From Xanthomonas euvesicatoria pv. euvesicatoria (GTDB lineage Bacteria; Pseudomonadota; Gammaproteobacteria; Xanthomonadales; Xanthomonadaceae): 41,440 nucleotides of DNA. The notes below the pieces were generated by a model. That model saw only the letters and a program-made list of their open reading frames with translations, made no database searches and had not been told where the DNA came from. The position numbers and the translations under genes were made by a program. The stretch spans positions 1-41,440 of the forward strand of contig NZ_JAJIUJ010000029.1 in the NCBI RefSeq assembly GCF_020880415.1. Reading direction: 5' to 3'. This document shows, piece by piece, positions 32,403-39,837 of this stretch; position 1 is the stretch's first letter, and the number at the start of each line of letters is the position of its first letter.

Positions 32403-33085
32403 ACGCGGCCTGCAGCTGGCCACCGTGGCATGCCGGCGCAGCAGACCCGCATCAGAGGGCGACCAGGCCGCCTGCAGACGCCGCCGCCGGCGGTGATCCA
32501 CACCAGGTGCCCTATACGCCCCGTTCGGCCGCACGCGGCCTGCAGCTGGCCACCGTGCTGTGCCAGCGCAGCAGACCCGCACCAGAAGCGACCAGGCCGC
32601 CTGCAGACGCCGCCGCTGGCAGTGATCCACACCAGGTGCCCTATGCTCCGTTCGGCCGCACGCGGCCTGCAGCTGGCCACCGTGGCATGCCGGCGCAGCA
32701 GACCCGCACCAGAGGGCGACCAGGCCGCCTGCAGACGCCGCCGCCGGCGGTGATCCACACCAGGGGCCCTACCCCGCCCCGTTCGGCCGCACGCGGCCTG
32801 CAGCTGGCCACCGTGGCATGCCGGCGCAGCAGACCCGCATCAGAGGGCGACCAGGCCGCCTGCAGACGCCGCCGGCGGTGATCCACACCAGGTGCCGCAC
32901 GCGCTCCGTTCGGCCGCACGCGGCCTGCAGCTGGCCACCGTGCTGTGCCAGCGCAGCAGACCCGCACCAGAAGCGACCAGGCCGCCTGCAGACGCCGCCG
33001 CCAGCGGTGATCCACACCAGGTGCCCTACCCCGCCCCGTTCGGCCGCGCGCGGCCTGCGGTTGGCCACCATGGCATGCCGGCGCA
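32403..33085. repeat. Tandem array, six units of about 130 bp
   Basis: Units begin with acgcggcctgcagctggcc at 32403, 32533, 32660, 32791 and 32918, and with a variant at 33048, so spacings are 130, 127, 131, 127 and 130 bp. The sixth unit breaks off near 33085. Two unit types occur: one with ggcatgccggcg and agagggcg (units 1, 3, 4, 6) and one with tgctgtgccagcg and agaagcg (units 2, 5). Each unit contains short palindromes such as CCGCCGGCGG and GGCATGCC. Unit length is not a multiple of three, so long frames here are not coding as they stand. The array fills the space between the conjugation operon and the mobilisation side. Confidence 0.95.
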
Positions 33086-33252
33086 TGAGTGCAGCACCAG
33101 GTCGACAAGAACGCTTGCAGGTGGCGCTGCCGGTTCGATCGCAACAGGCCCCCGGTGTCTGAGGAATTGCGTGCGGTGGTGTTGATGCGCCGGCACCCAC
33201 AGAGCGGGCGGGCTTGGGGTACGCGGCAAGCCGGGCAGGTGCAATGCAAAGT

Positions 33253-33429
33253 TCAACTGAAGAACAAGCGCAAATAGACAACGAACCCGCTCAAACCCGC
33301 CATAGAAAGCAGCGAGTACACATAGCACTGATCACCGCTAATCAGCCCCTTGCGCCTTGCAAGGAGCAAGCCCAACACCATCACTACAATCATTCCGGTC
33401 GCAATGTGCGACGCATTATCGAGCATCAT
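33253..33429 (-). CDS. Small single-gene membrane protein (58 residues)
   Basis: A 58-residue product (MMLDNASHIATGMIVVMVLG and on) with a hydrophobic helix at about 12-23, a basic RRKG loop and a second hydrophobic segment (YVYSLLSMAGLSGFVVYLRLFF) at the C-terminus. Starts at tandem ATGs at 33429/33426; AGGGA lies about 14 bases upstream. It is the last gene of the minus-strand small-gene group and lies 36 bases after the 72-residue gene. Function unknown; a membrane role in surface exclusion or mating stability is only speculation. Confidence 0.6.
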   Translation of the reverse strand: MMLDNASHIATGMIVVMVLGLLLARRKGLISGDQCYVYSLLSMAGLSGFVVYLRLFFS

Positions 33430-33465
33430 GAAGAGGTACTTCCCTAGGTGTTGCGGGGTCTGCCT

Positions 33466-33684
33466 TCAGGTTGATTCACAGATTGTGACCACCTCAGCGG
33501 CCGGTTCAGGGATCAGCACCAATCCACGACTCTGCGTACCGATCGGAAGCTTGTCGATTTCAATAGCAGCTTCGTCTGGTAAGTCCTGCAGTAGCGCCTT
33601 CAACTCGCCAACCGTCTTGAAGATGGGCGATGCCTGACGTCCCGATGAAACGATCGTGCTGTCTTTGCGGAATTCCCGGGTCAT
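33466..33684 (-). CDS. Small hypothetical protein
   Basis: This 72-residue soluble protein has a helix-rich middle (FKTVGELKALLQDLPDEAAIEIDKLPIG) and a hydrophobic strand (GLVLIPEPAAEVVTI). AGGAG lies about 8 bases before the ATG, so translation is likely. No family is recognised. It sits between two other small minus-strand genes. Confidence 0.65.
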   Translation of the reverse strand: MTREFRKDSTIVSSGRQASPIFKTVGELKALLQDLPDEAAIEIDKLPIGTQSRGLVLIPEPAAEVVTICEST

Positions 33685-33791
33685 GGTCTCTGCTCCTATG
33701 AAGTGAGTTCAGTGCAACAGTGCAAGATGGTGGTAACGGTGGCCACCGCCGCCAGACCAGCCAGCGTCTTGGCCGATCCTGCCTCGTAGCC

Positions 33792-34097
33792 TCACATCGT
33801 GTTCCCATGAACAATACGGGTGTGGTTGAGCGCATTGGTGTAGTTCAGCGACTGACGCTCATTCATGACGCAGCGCGCCAGGTCCACAGAAATGAACAGT
33901 GAATCGCCATCACGCTCCGCGCTGAGTCCGCGCGCACGGCAGGCTGCGATACATTCGTCAACGAGTTTCTGGGTGATTCTTTGCTGGAAAGACCGTAGAT
34001 CCACGATGTATCTGCCGCGCATAGGTGCACTCTCGCCAGACAGACGGTTGATAGAAGTATCGATGAAAACATCCAACTGCTGATTACTTACAGGCAC
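33792..34097 (-). CDS. Small hypothetical protein with its own promoter
   Basis: A 101-residue soluble protein (SNQQLDVFIDTSINRL at the start; QRITQKLVDECIAACRARGLSAERDGDSLFISVDL in the middle) resembling a two-domain alpha/beta fold. GTG 34097 is 8 bases after AAGGAG, whereas the earlier GTG at 34106 overlaps that ribosome site. A promoter lies at 34127-34155. After the TGA stop, the same frame stays open for about 30 mostly hydrophobic codons without a start. Function unknown. Confidence 0.65.
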   Translation of the reverse strand: MPVSNQQLDVFIDTSINRLSGESAPMRGRYIVDLRSFQQRITQKLVDECIAACRARGLSAERDGDSLFISVDLARCVMNERQSLNYTNALNHTRIVHGNTM

Positions 34098-34126
34098 GGT
34101 GGGCACTCCTTAAATGCGATAAGGTG

Positions 34127-34155
34127 ACTATAAGGATGCAATAAGAGGATTGCAA
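34127..34155 (-). promoter_or_regulatory. Sigma70-type promoter for the small-gene group
   Basis: On the minus strand TTGCAA (34150-34155) and TATAGT (34127-34132) are separated by 17 bases, which fits a sigma70 promoter. It would start transcription about 25 bases before the GTG at 34097. Confidence 0.6.
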
Positions 34156-34509
34156 GCAAACATCGGACTGCTCGTTCACCGCTCCACAGCACATGTACGG
34201 TAGGCACGTCTGAGACGACCAGGTCACTTGCAGGGGGCACTGGCGGCGAAAAGCTAGGCTCTGCAGCAGGTCCGCGAAGGCGAGAGTGAGCACATGAACC
34301 ATAGACGTACCAACGGTTGCAACTACTTATCCCAGCACCTAGAATGTCTCTGTTGACTACGCAGACAGCAGAAAATTTGTCGGCGGAGCTGCGAAGGCCA
34401 TCTAGATGGTCATATGAAGGGAAATTGCTAGCGCATAAGTTGTTCACTTGAGTGTGGAAACTTGCTAGTGAGGCCGTCCTTCCTCGTAGTCACACACTTA
34501 GCTATTCGC
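34156..34509. other. Non-coding stretch between small genes and the relaxase side
   Basis: No gene with support is seen on either strand. It contains a 12-bp palindrome CCATCTAGATGG (34398-34409) and a short CGTCT-G-AGACG inverted repeat near 34208. Base composition is more AT-rich than the transfer genes. It probably holds regulatory sites for the small-gene group and the 3' end of the relaxase operon. Confidence 0.4.
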
Positions 34510-34986
34510 TTATTTGTTAATAGCTCGAATCTTGGCCTCGGTCGCGTGATAACACGTAACCGGGGCCAAGTACGTTATGGGCCCAGCGTTCAGCAGCTGG
34601 AGCACAGCCAGGCCGTGGTACATACCCTCCCCCACCTTCAATTTTTGATGCGTGTTGAAAATCAGCGACTGCTGATCGTGGTTTCTATTGGTACGGATGG
34701 TGCTTCTAGGGCTGTAGGCTTTGGTTATGATTTCGAGGATCTGCTCATTGGTCAAAGCGTCCTTGGTGCTTCTCGAATCGCAGACGTGATGAATTGCCGC
34801 AACGGTGATTTCGATCCCGCGCACGGTTACCTGCGGCCATCCCTGAGCTAGGCAAACGCGGTTGATCTCATCAACCTGTTTTGGAGTCAGCAGGTAGCTA
34901 AAGGTGTATGCCACCTCAACGTTTTTCCTGGCTGCGGGGACAGCCAGAGCGAAAGAGAAGAGCTGGGAAAAAGCACGAGCAAGCAT
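34510..34986 (-). CDS. Hypothetical protein downstream of the relaxase, LPD7-like segment
   Basis: A 158-residue protein from ATG 34986; the frame stays open to a TTG at 35046, and neither start has a clear ribosome site. A middle segment (YTFSYLLTPKQVDEINRVCLAQGWPQVTVRGIEI) weakly recalls the GW-x-V-x-G core of LPD7 domains, but the rest does not match. The C-terminus is basic. It is in the same direction as and just after the relaxase, so it may be co-transcribed. It could be a worn fragment of a larger mobilisation protein. Confidence 0.5.
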   Translation of the reverse strand: MLARAFSQLFSFALAVPAARKNVEVAYTFSYLLTPKQVDEINRVCLAQGWPQVTVRGIEITVAAIHHVCDSRSTKDALTNEQILEIITKAYSPRSTIRTNRNHDQQSLIFNTHQKLKVGEGMYHGLAVLQLLNAGPITYLAPVTCYHATEAKIRAINK

Positions 34987-35101
34987 TTTTTCGCTTGCCG
35001 CGAACGAAACCTTGGCCTTCAAAACATTCCCCAGGAGGGCATACAACGACGCGTGCGCCGCGCGCTACAGCGTTGCGAAGAGAGCAACCGTTCCCACAGC
35101 A

Positions 35102-36142
35102 CTACTCACGCTCCAGATCAGGCCGCCCTTGCTCACGCCCGTTCGTTTGCACCTCGGCACCATCGTTGCGGGGAGCGAATTGCACACGAACGGCCGCTTC
35201 AACCCTCTCTCTCCGGGTCACTGGTTGTGGCATTTGCGCCACAAACGCGCGAATGGCAGCAGCATCGGCAACGCTCCCCGGGTCACCGACAGTGTCTAGC
35301 GCGGCAGCATAGTCTAACCAGCTCAAACGAGTGCTCTGCTGACGCTTCCTGGTTGCGCCCTCCCATGGGCGCTCACCAGCCGCCACCTGACCCGTCACCA
35401 CCGCAATTGCCTCACGCAGTTCTTCGACGCGAATCGTTGATTCTGCTCCGCGTCTTTGTATGTGGTAGATGGAATTCTTGACCGATTTCGTGACAACCCC
35501 ACGCATCTGCCGACTCGTTGCCTCAGCCTCCACAGCCTGCTCTCTGAGAGCCTGGGCAAACGCTTCGCGCCACGACTGCAAATCGTCAGGCCCGGGATTC
35601 AGTCGCTCACCGTTGTAACCGCGTGCAAGCACAGTGACATGTACGTGGGGGCTAGGCGTATCGGTGTGAGTGACCATTACATAGTCGAAGCGATCACCAA
35701 ACAGGCGCTTCGTTGCAACTCTTGTCGCGTCCGTTACCGCAACTCGCGGCGTGCCCTCCGGCATTGAGAAAACGACATTGACGGTGTCTTTTGCGTTGTT
35801 CTGGCGCCCGCCGGGGCCAGCCTCCCGGCGGGCAAACCACTCCTTGGCTAAAGCGCGAACCTCTTCCGCACCAATCACCAGCGAGCCGTCGCTGGTTTCA
35901 CCTTCTAGCTTGCCGTTGCGATGGGTATACGCCAAGTGCTCGGAAAGATGACGGAGCCCCTGTGTCTTCCCTGTTACTGCGACCACAACCTCAGGCGCCC
36001 TGCGCGCAACGCGCATAACTCCATCGTGCGAGATGGGCTTCTTTTTCGGCCCGCCGCCAAAGCTCGGGAGTTTCGATGCGCGCCCACGGCGCGCCTGTCC
36101 CGGGCCGATTCGCAATTGGTCATTAGGTTTCTTATCGCTCAC
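35102..36142 (-). CDS. VirD2/MobA-type MOBP relaxase
   Basis: A 346-residue relaxase that nicks oriT and pilots the strand. The metal-binding motif HTDTPSPHVHV (H159, H166, H168) is that of VirD2/MOBP relaxases. A tyrosine in HLAYTHRNGKLE (about Y72) is the best candidate for the nicking residue. The basic N-terminus (PSFGGGPKKKP) and the helical tail fit the family. The GTG at 36142 has GAGG at good spacing and follows the mobC stop by one base; the longer frame starting at 36157 overlaps mobC. Length is short for a MOBP protein, so the usual C-terminal transfer-signal domain may be small or lost. Confidence 0.88.
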   Translation of the reverse strand: MSDKKPNDQLRIGPGQARRGRASKLPSFGGGPKKKPISHDGVMRVARRAPEVVVAVTGKTQGLRHLSEHLAYTHRNGKLEGETSDGSLVIGAEEVRALAKEWFARREAGPGGRQNNAKDTVNVVFSMPEGTPRVAVTDATRVATKRLFGDRFDYVMVTHTDTPSPHVHVTVLARGYNGERLNPGPDDLQSWREAFAQALREQAVEAEATSRQMRGVVTKSVKNSIYHIQRRGAESTIRVEELREAIAVVTGQVAAGERPWEGATRKRQQSTRLSWLDYAAALDTVGDPGSVADAAAIRAFVAQMPQPVTRRERVEAAVRVQFAPRNDGAEVQTNGREQGRPDLERE

Positions 36143-36143
36143 A

Positions 36144-36698
36144 TCAGTCCTCGGCACGATCCAATGCTGACGCTATGACGGTCTCAACGCGAACCCGTAG
36201 CCGCTTCACCTCAGCCAGTAGCTCAACATACAAGTCGACATTTCCGTACCAGCGTCCTTCCCGATTCAAGCGATGGACGACGGTATTTAGATTGCGGCCC
36301 ACTGCTCCCAATGCCTTCGTACTCTCCATTAACGCCTCCACCTCAGCCCGAGCAAAAACCGGTGCCTTTCTCGTCTTAGAACGAATAAGAGCAGTAATCC
36401 AAGCCGTCACCGAATACCCCATTGCTGCGGCGTGGGCTTTTAACTCGGGCCTATCGGCTTCACGGACACGGAAATGCACCGACTTGAGCGCAGCCGAATT
36501 ATCTCCCGTCTGCGATGTGTCTGGCTGCGCAACGGTGCCGGTTAAGCGCTCTGCTGCAGCGCAGAGCAAGGCATTCGTCGACAGGCCCTGGGACTGGGCC
36601 AAGGCGTCAAGCTTTCTCCATAGATCCGGCGGCATGCGTGTCTGACGCGATTGCCGTGCGAGGGGGGGGGAGTGTTGAGGGGGCGACGGGGTGTTCAC
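36144..36698 (-). CDS. mobC: MobC-type relaxosome accessory protein
   Basis: A 184-residue DNA-binding mobilisation protein. The central part (VHFRVREADRPELKAHAAAMGYSVTAWITALIR) fits the ribbon-helix-helix region of MobC proteins. ALGAVGRNLNTVVHRLNREG is the family motif. A second RHH-like stretch lies near the N-terminus (QTRMPPDLWRKLDALAQSQGLSTNALLCAAAERL). MobC helps open oriT for the relaxase. The start is GTG 36698; ATG 36635 is an alternative. A run of nine C in the coding strand (36662-36670) lies between these two starts. Confidence 0.82.
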   Translation of the reverse strand: MNTPSPPQHSPPLARQSRQTRMPPDLWRKLDALAQSQGLSTNALLCAAAERLTGTVAQPDTSQTGDNSAALKSVHFRVREADRPELKAHAAAMGYSVTAWITALIRSKTRKAPVFARAEVEALMESTKALGAVGRNLNTVVHRLNREGRWYGNVDLYVELLAEVKRLRVRVETVIASALDRAED

Positions 36699-36840
36699 AA
36701 GGCTAGTTTAGCCGAAGTGATACCACGTTGCTACACGAAACAATATCCTGCCCTAGTTCCCCCTCCCCTCGCTAAAAGTACTGCCGCAGTACTTTTAGTG
36801 CCTTGGCTTTCGGTTTGGCTTCTGCCGTGCATTGCACGGT
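36699..36840. other. oriT candidate with IncP-type nic site
   Basis: The plus strand reads aaTATCCTG|CCCtag, matching the IncP/RP4 nic core (YATCCTG|Y) with the predicted cut between 36750 and 36751. Nearby are a small inverted repeat GGCTA-GTT-TAGCC (36701-36713), a perfect 12-bp hairpin CTAAAAGTACTG-CCG-CAGTACTTTTAG (36772-36798), and CCGTGCA-T-TGCACGG (36825-36839). It lies directly upstream of mobC and the relaxase, as oriT sites do. With this polarity the T-strand would begin toward parB and the origin, and the mob and virB genes would enter last. Confidence 0.75.
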
Positions 36841-36933
36841 GAAATCGTTGAGCAGGGGTGGATTGCGCGCGGCGGCTCGTCTGCCGCGATGGTTGGGTCA
36901 ATGCGGGGCGGTGAAAAATCCCCTTCAGCGCCC

Positions 36934-36959
36934 AAAAAAAAGGCGACCTTTCGGCCGCC
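36934..36959 (-). terminator. Rho-independent terminator of the par operon
   Basis: On the minus strand GGCGGCC-GAAA-GGTCGCC (7 bp with one G-U pair, GNRA-type tetraloop) is followed by eight T. It lies 27 bases after the parB stop. Confidence 0.93.
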
Positions 36960-36986
36960 GTTTTAGGGGTGAATAGCGAGCGAAGG

Positions 36987-38090
36987 TCACCCAACTTCAA
37001 GGCGAAGCAACCGCAAGGAATTGATGGGGTAAGCAACCAAACCCCCATCACCCAGGCGGACCAGGGCATGGCCCGGATTCTTGCTCTCTGTCAGCTCTAG
37101 CAAACCGAGCTCATCGCCGGTATTGAGGTCACCGACCACGACGCGCACCGGAGGTGTGGACGGAGTAGGGGATCTGGCTGGACGCTGCGTGCCACCTTCG
37201 GTTTTGCCTGATTGCGGCGCGGCAGGCTTAACTGGGTGGGATGTAGCGTGCAGGGTGTCCTTGTCAGCTCCATCACCGTGGTCGCTTGCGGGCTTTTGGG
37301 TGCCGTCATCAGCAGACATGGTGGACAGGACGGCGGAGCCCTGCAAAACCGGCGGAGTACTGGATGGTGATTCACTGCGATCTCCGGCCACCAGCCTACG
37401 CACTCTGCTGCGCGTGATCTGGCTTTCCGGAGTTGCTTCGGCAAGCAGGTTACCAGCTGCTTCCCCCAGCTGCTCGCGTGCACGCCATAGCTCAACTAAC
37501 GTTGTAATCCCGGCGACTACGCCACGCTTGAGTGCATCGAGGTAAGCAGGATCCATCTTGCGTACCGCCAAGTAGTCGCCGATAACCTGCTTGGAGCGGC
37601 CCACATGCTCAGCGATCTGTGTTGCAGACATGTTGTGTTCGTCTGCGAGACGCGCATAGCCAGCGACTAGGTCGGCCTGCGTCAAATCAGAGCGCTGCAC
37701 GTTCTCGACCATCTGCTTTACCAACAGATTGGACCCAGCAGCGGTGTCTGTTTGAATGGCGCGAATCTCTGAAAGCTTCGCTTCCTTGTGAGCTTGCCAA
37801 CGACGCTCACCCATTACGATCATCCATTCACCTGGACGGCTCGGGTGAGGGCGAACGACGATGGGCTGCAAAAGGCCCTGTGCTTTGATGCTGTCAGCCA
37901 GTTCCGTAATGGCTTGCGGATCAAATTCCTTACGTGGCTGGTCAGGGTCGGGATGCACAACGCTGACCGGAAGTAGCGAAACACCCTCACCAGTGGTTTG
38001 CCCTATCGGCAAGTCGATCAGGTTTGAACTTTCTGAAAGGCCGGCCAACGCCGACTCCAGGCCTAAATAGTCGGGTTTTTGCTTCTTCAT
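36987..38090 (-). CDS. parB: KorB-type ParB partition and repressor protein
   Basis: This 367-residue ParB-family protein has an N-terminal ParB core at about 40-140 (VVHPDPDQPRKEF, ITELADSIKAQGLLQPIVVRP, and the nucleotide-binding box GERRWQAHKEA). A helix-turn-helix (MSATQIAEHVGRSKQVIGDYLAV) lies at about 154-176. A long Pro/Ser/Thr-rich linker follows, and a C-terminal small beta domain (DELGLLELTESKNPGHALVRL, LVAYPINSLRLLRLEVG) like the SH3-like dimerisation domain of KorB. KorB proteins both segregate plasmids and repress transfer genes. The ATG at 38090 overlaps the parA stop as ATGA. No exact IncP KorB operator was seen, so its site must differ. Confidence 0.88.
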   Translation of the reverse strand: MKKQKPDYLGLESALAGLSESSNLIDLPIGQTTGEGVSLLPVSVVHPDPDQPRKEFDPQAITELADSIKAQGLLQPIVVRPHPSRPGEWMIVMGERRWQAHKEAKLSEIRAIQTDTAAGSNLLVKQMVENVQRSDLTQADLVAGYARLADEHNMSATQIAEHVGRSKQVIGDYLAVRKMDPAYLDALKRGVVAGITTLVELWRAREQLGEAAGNLLAEATPESQITRSRVRRLVAGDRSESPSSTPPVLQGSAVLSTMSADDGTQKPASDHGDGADKDTLHATSHPVKPAAPQSGKTEGGTQRPARSPTPSTPPVRVVVGDLNTGDELGLLELTESKNPGHALVRLGDGGLVAYPINSLRLLRLEVG

Positions 38091-38860
38091 GCGGCCGCCA
38101 TTTTGTTGTGTAAGTATTCGCAAATCTGGGCCATTTCTTTTCCAGCCTCACGAGCTGATGCGCTGCCCAAATCCCAAACCGGCTTGCGTGCGGCTTGTGC
38201 TTCACCGACTGCAGAGCGCATCGGGGAATAGACGGGAAGAATTCTTTCGCCGTGATCGTGCAGCAAACGCGTCAAGGTCTCCCGGTGACGGGGGTACGTT
38301 CGATTCACCTTCATGACTAGGATGCCCAAGAAGTGCAGTGGCAGTCCGTGCCTACCTTTCACTTGAGCGATCTGGCGGTGCGTTTGCATCATGCTAACGA
38401 CACCTTCAAGCGCGTACGTCTCTGGCTCAATCGGGCAGACTAGGCACTCACACGCAAACAAAGCTGCGTGCATCCTGTTGCCGAGACTTGGACCAACATC
38501 GACAACGATCCGATCAAAGGACTCGCCCAGCAGATTTAGTGCCTTCACGAAGCGCATCAGGCTCGATGTGGGCTCTTTGTCGATCTCGACTAAACGCCGG
38601 TCAGCTGACAGCAGCTGCACTTTCCCCGGCGCGGCAGTAACTTTGACAGTGGTCGGATCGAAGTCGGCCCCGAACAATTGCGAAGTGGTAACGCCCTCGA
38701 TCTGGCGGCCTGCCAAAGTTGAGGTCGCATTTCCCTGCGGATCTAAGTCACAGACCAGGACGCTTTCGCCTTTTTGCTCGGCGCAGTACCAAGCCAGATG
38801 GGTTGCGATCGTCGTCTTACCGACGCCACCTTTCTGATTCACGACGGCGATGCTTTTCAT
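38087..38860 (-). CDS. parA: ParA/IncC partition ATPase
   Basis: A 257-residue partition ATPase. The deviant Walker A KGGVGKTT lies at 10-17. VLVCDLDPQGNATSTL, then FDRIVVDVGPSLGNRM (Walker B region) and the later MKVNRTYPRH motif follow. There is no N-terminal DNA-binding extension, so it is of the short (IncC-like, type Ib) form. The ATG at 38860 has GGAGGG upstream and overlaps the preceding stop as ATGA. A longer in-frame extension lies inside the preceding gene and is not used. Confidence 0.93.
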   Translation of the reverse strand: MKSIAVVNQKGGVGKTTIATHLAWYCAEQKGESVLVCDLDPQGNATSTLAGRQIEGVTTSQLFGADFDPTTVKVTAAPGKVQLLSADRRLVEIDKEPTSSLMRFVKALNLLGESFDRIVVDVGPSLGNRMHAALFACECLVCPIEPETYALEGVVSMMQTHRQIAQVKGRHGLPLHFLGILVMKVNRTYPRHRETLTRLLHDHGERILPVYSPMRSAVGEAQAARKPVWDLGSASAREAGKEMAQICEYLHNKMAAA

Positions 38861-39051
38861 TTGCCCTCCGTGGTCTTTTGGACCAGCAACCCGTGCTTCT
38901 CGGCATACTCGTAACCGGCCCTTGTCAGCACCTCCTGGAAAGATAATTTGGTGTCGACGCCGTGAATCATCAGTGCGCGCCACAGTTCGTGGGGCATCCT
39001 CGACGTGAATTTGGCGATGTCGCCAGCGGGTTTAATCTCCTTGTTGGACAT
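38857..39051 (-). CDS. Small ribbon-helix-helix-like par operon protein
   Basis: A 64-residue protein (IAKFTSRMPHELWRALMIHG, then KLSFQEVLTRAGYEYAEKHGLL) with the strand-helix-helix shape of Arc/CopG-type DNA-binding proteins. It overlaps parA by 4 bases and the upstream gene by 20. Position in the operon and size suggest it is an autoregulator or partition accessory. It is a candidate for binding the operator at 39,342. Confidence 0.7.
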   Translation of the reverse strand: MSNKEIKPAGDIAKFTSRMPHELWRALMIHGVDTKLSFQEVLTRAGYEYAEKHGLLVQKTTEGK

Positions 39052-39319
39052 AGATCAGTGCGACTCCGTTTGGCCATGTACCGCCATCAAGCTCGTTGAG
39101 AATTTCCATCCCCGCCATTTCCGCTTGGAACCAAGCAACGACCTGGTCAGAGTTGGGCGTTGCCTCGTCAAAGTCTGAATTTAGATCTGCCGCCTCCATC
39201 GCGGCGTTCTGAGCCTCTTCCGGTGTGAACCCCGCTTCTGTAAGCACTGCAAGCGAACGTTCGACTGCCGCCTCAATGTGCCGATCCGGCCCCTCATACC
39301 AGGCAATCCACAATCCCAT
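39032..39319 (-). CDS. Acidic first protein of the par operon
   Basis: A 95-residue acidic, soluble protein (MGLWIAWYEGPDRHIEAAVE at the start; AGFTPEEAQNAAMEAADL; QVVAWFQAEMAGMEILNEL; ending ALIYVQQGD). ATG 39319 has AAGGGG at good distance and follows the promoter and operator; a longer frame to 39457 would run across the promoter and lacks support. No family recognised. Its acidic nature would suit an anti-repressor or partner of the small DNA-binding protein that follows, but this is a guess. Confidence 0.7.
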   Translation of the reverse strand: MGLWIAWYEGPDRHIEAAVERSLAVLTEAGFTPEEAQNAAMEAADLNSDFDEATPNSDQVVAWFQAEMAGMEILNELDGGTWPNGVALIYVQQGD

Positions 39320-39341
39320 TTTTGCCCCTTTGTAAGTTAGC

Positions 39342-39357
39342 GTCGCACTAGTGCGAC
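39342..39357. promoter_or_regulatory. Palindromic operator, copy 2, at par promoter start
   Basis: GTCGCACTAGTGCGAC is a perfect 16-bp palindrome placed just after the -10 box, covering the expected start point of the par transcript, so a bound repressor would block it. Shares arms and flanks (TAG left, AGTG right) with the copy at 16,728. Confidence 0.8.
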
Positions 39358-39362
39358 AGTGG

Positions 39363-39391
39363 ATTTTCGCCCGTTGGTGGCCTGCTGTCAA
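39363..39391 (-). promoter_or_regulatory. Sigma70 promoter of the par operon
   Basis: On the minus strand a consensus TTGACA (39386-39391) and GAAAAT (39363-39368) are 17 bases apart. The start point would fall inside the palindromic operator at 39342-39357, about 40 bases before the first gene. Confidence 0.8.
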
Positions 39392-39494
39392 GCCAGCTTG
39401 CCATATTGCCATCATCTGCTGCCACCAACTCCTGCTGACTCCAATGCGGTGACTCACCTATCTAGTGCAGGGCGGTTTGCACACAAACCCGGTT

Positions 39495-39521
39495 GAGCCG
39501 AGCGTTCTTGCTCGGCTCTTT
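39495..39521 (+). terminator. Hairpin with short T-run
   Basis: GAGCCGAGC-N6-GCTCGGCTC is a perfect 9-bp stem followed by TTT, with an outer CCCGG/CCGGG pair at 39488-39492 and 39524-39528. No plus-strand gene precedes it, so it may insulate the origin region from the par promoter region or end a small RNA. Confidence 0.6.
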
Positions 39522-39837
39522 ATCCGGGTCTTAGCGCCCGTAGGGTCGCGCGCAGCGCGAGGGCGACGATCGCTCCTTGATCGTTGCGCCGCTTAGACCG
39601 CCCTCCGATATCAGTGCAGGTGTAGCAGCTGATAAAGCGTCGGCAGAATGCCGACTCCTTATGCTTCTGTGCGGGCATGGATGCCCGTGCAAGGCCGCAG
39701 CGTAGCGGAGGGGTGCCCCCATGGATGGGGGAGGTAGGCGGCGGTTCCCTAACGCCGCGTGATATCCACAGAAAACCGCGATCTCTACCGGCAAAGCTAA
39801 TTTGCAGAACAAGCGGAGCAACTACCGGTTTAGGGGG
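39522..39837. other. Non-coding flank of the iteron region
   Basis: No supported gene. It contains an imperfect inverted repeat around cgacgatcgctccttgatcgttg (39566-39588) and one DnaA-box-like ATATCCACA at 39762-39770 (one mismatch to TTATCCACA). Likely part of the replication origin or its control region. Confidence 0.4.

Noticed and set aside
32403..33085. CRISPR array or TAL-effector repeats
   Set aside because: There are no spacers between short repeats, and the period (127-131 bp) does not match the 102-bp TAL repeat or its protein sequence.
32171..33328. Several long frames across the 130-bp tandem array on both strands
   Set aside because: They arise from GC-rich repeats; units differ in length by non-multiples of three and the translations are low complexity.
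33690..33794. Stop-codon readthrough or separate small gene after the 101-residue gene
   Set aside because: The frame continues with about 30 hydrophobic codons but has no start or ribosome site, and nothing points to readthrough.
36699..36720. IncP KorB operator (TTTAGCNGCTAAA)
   Set aside because: Only half sites such as TTTAGC or GCTAAA were seen here and elsewhere; no full 13-bp site was found.
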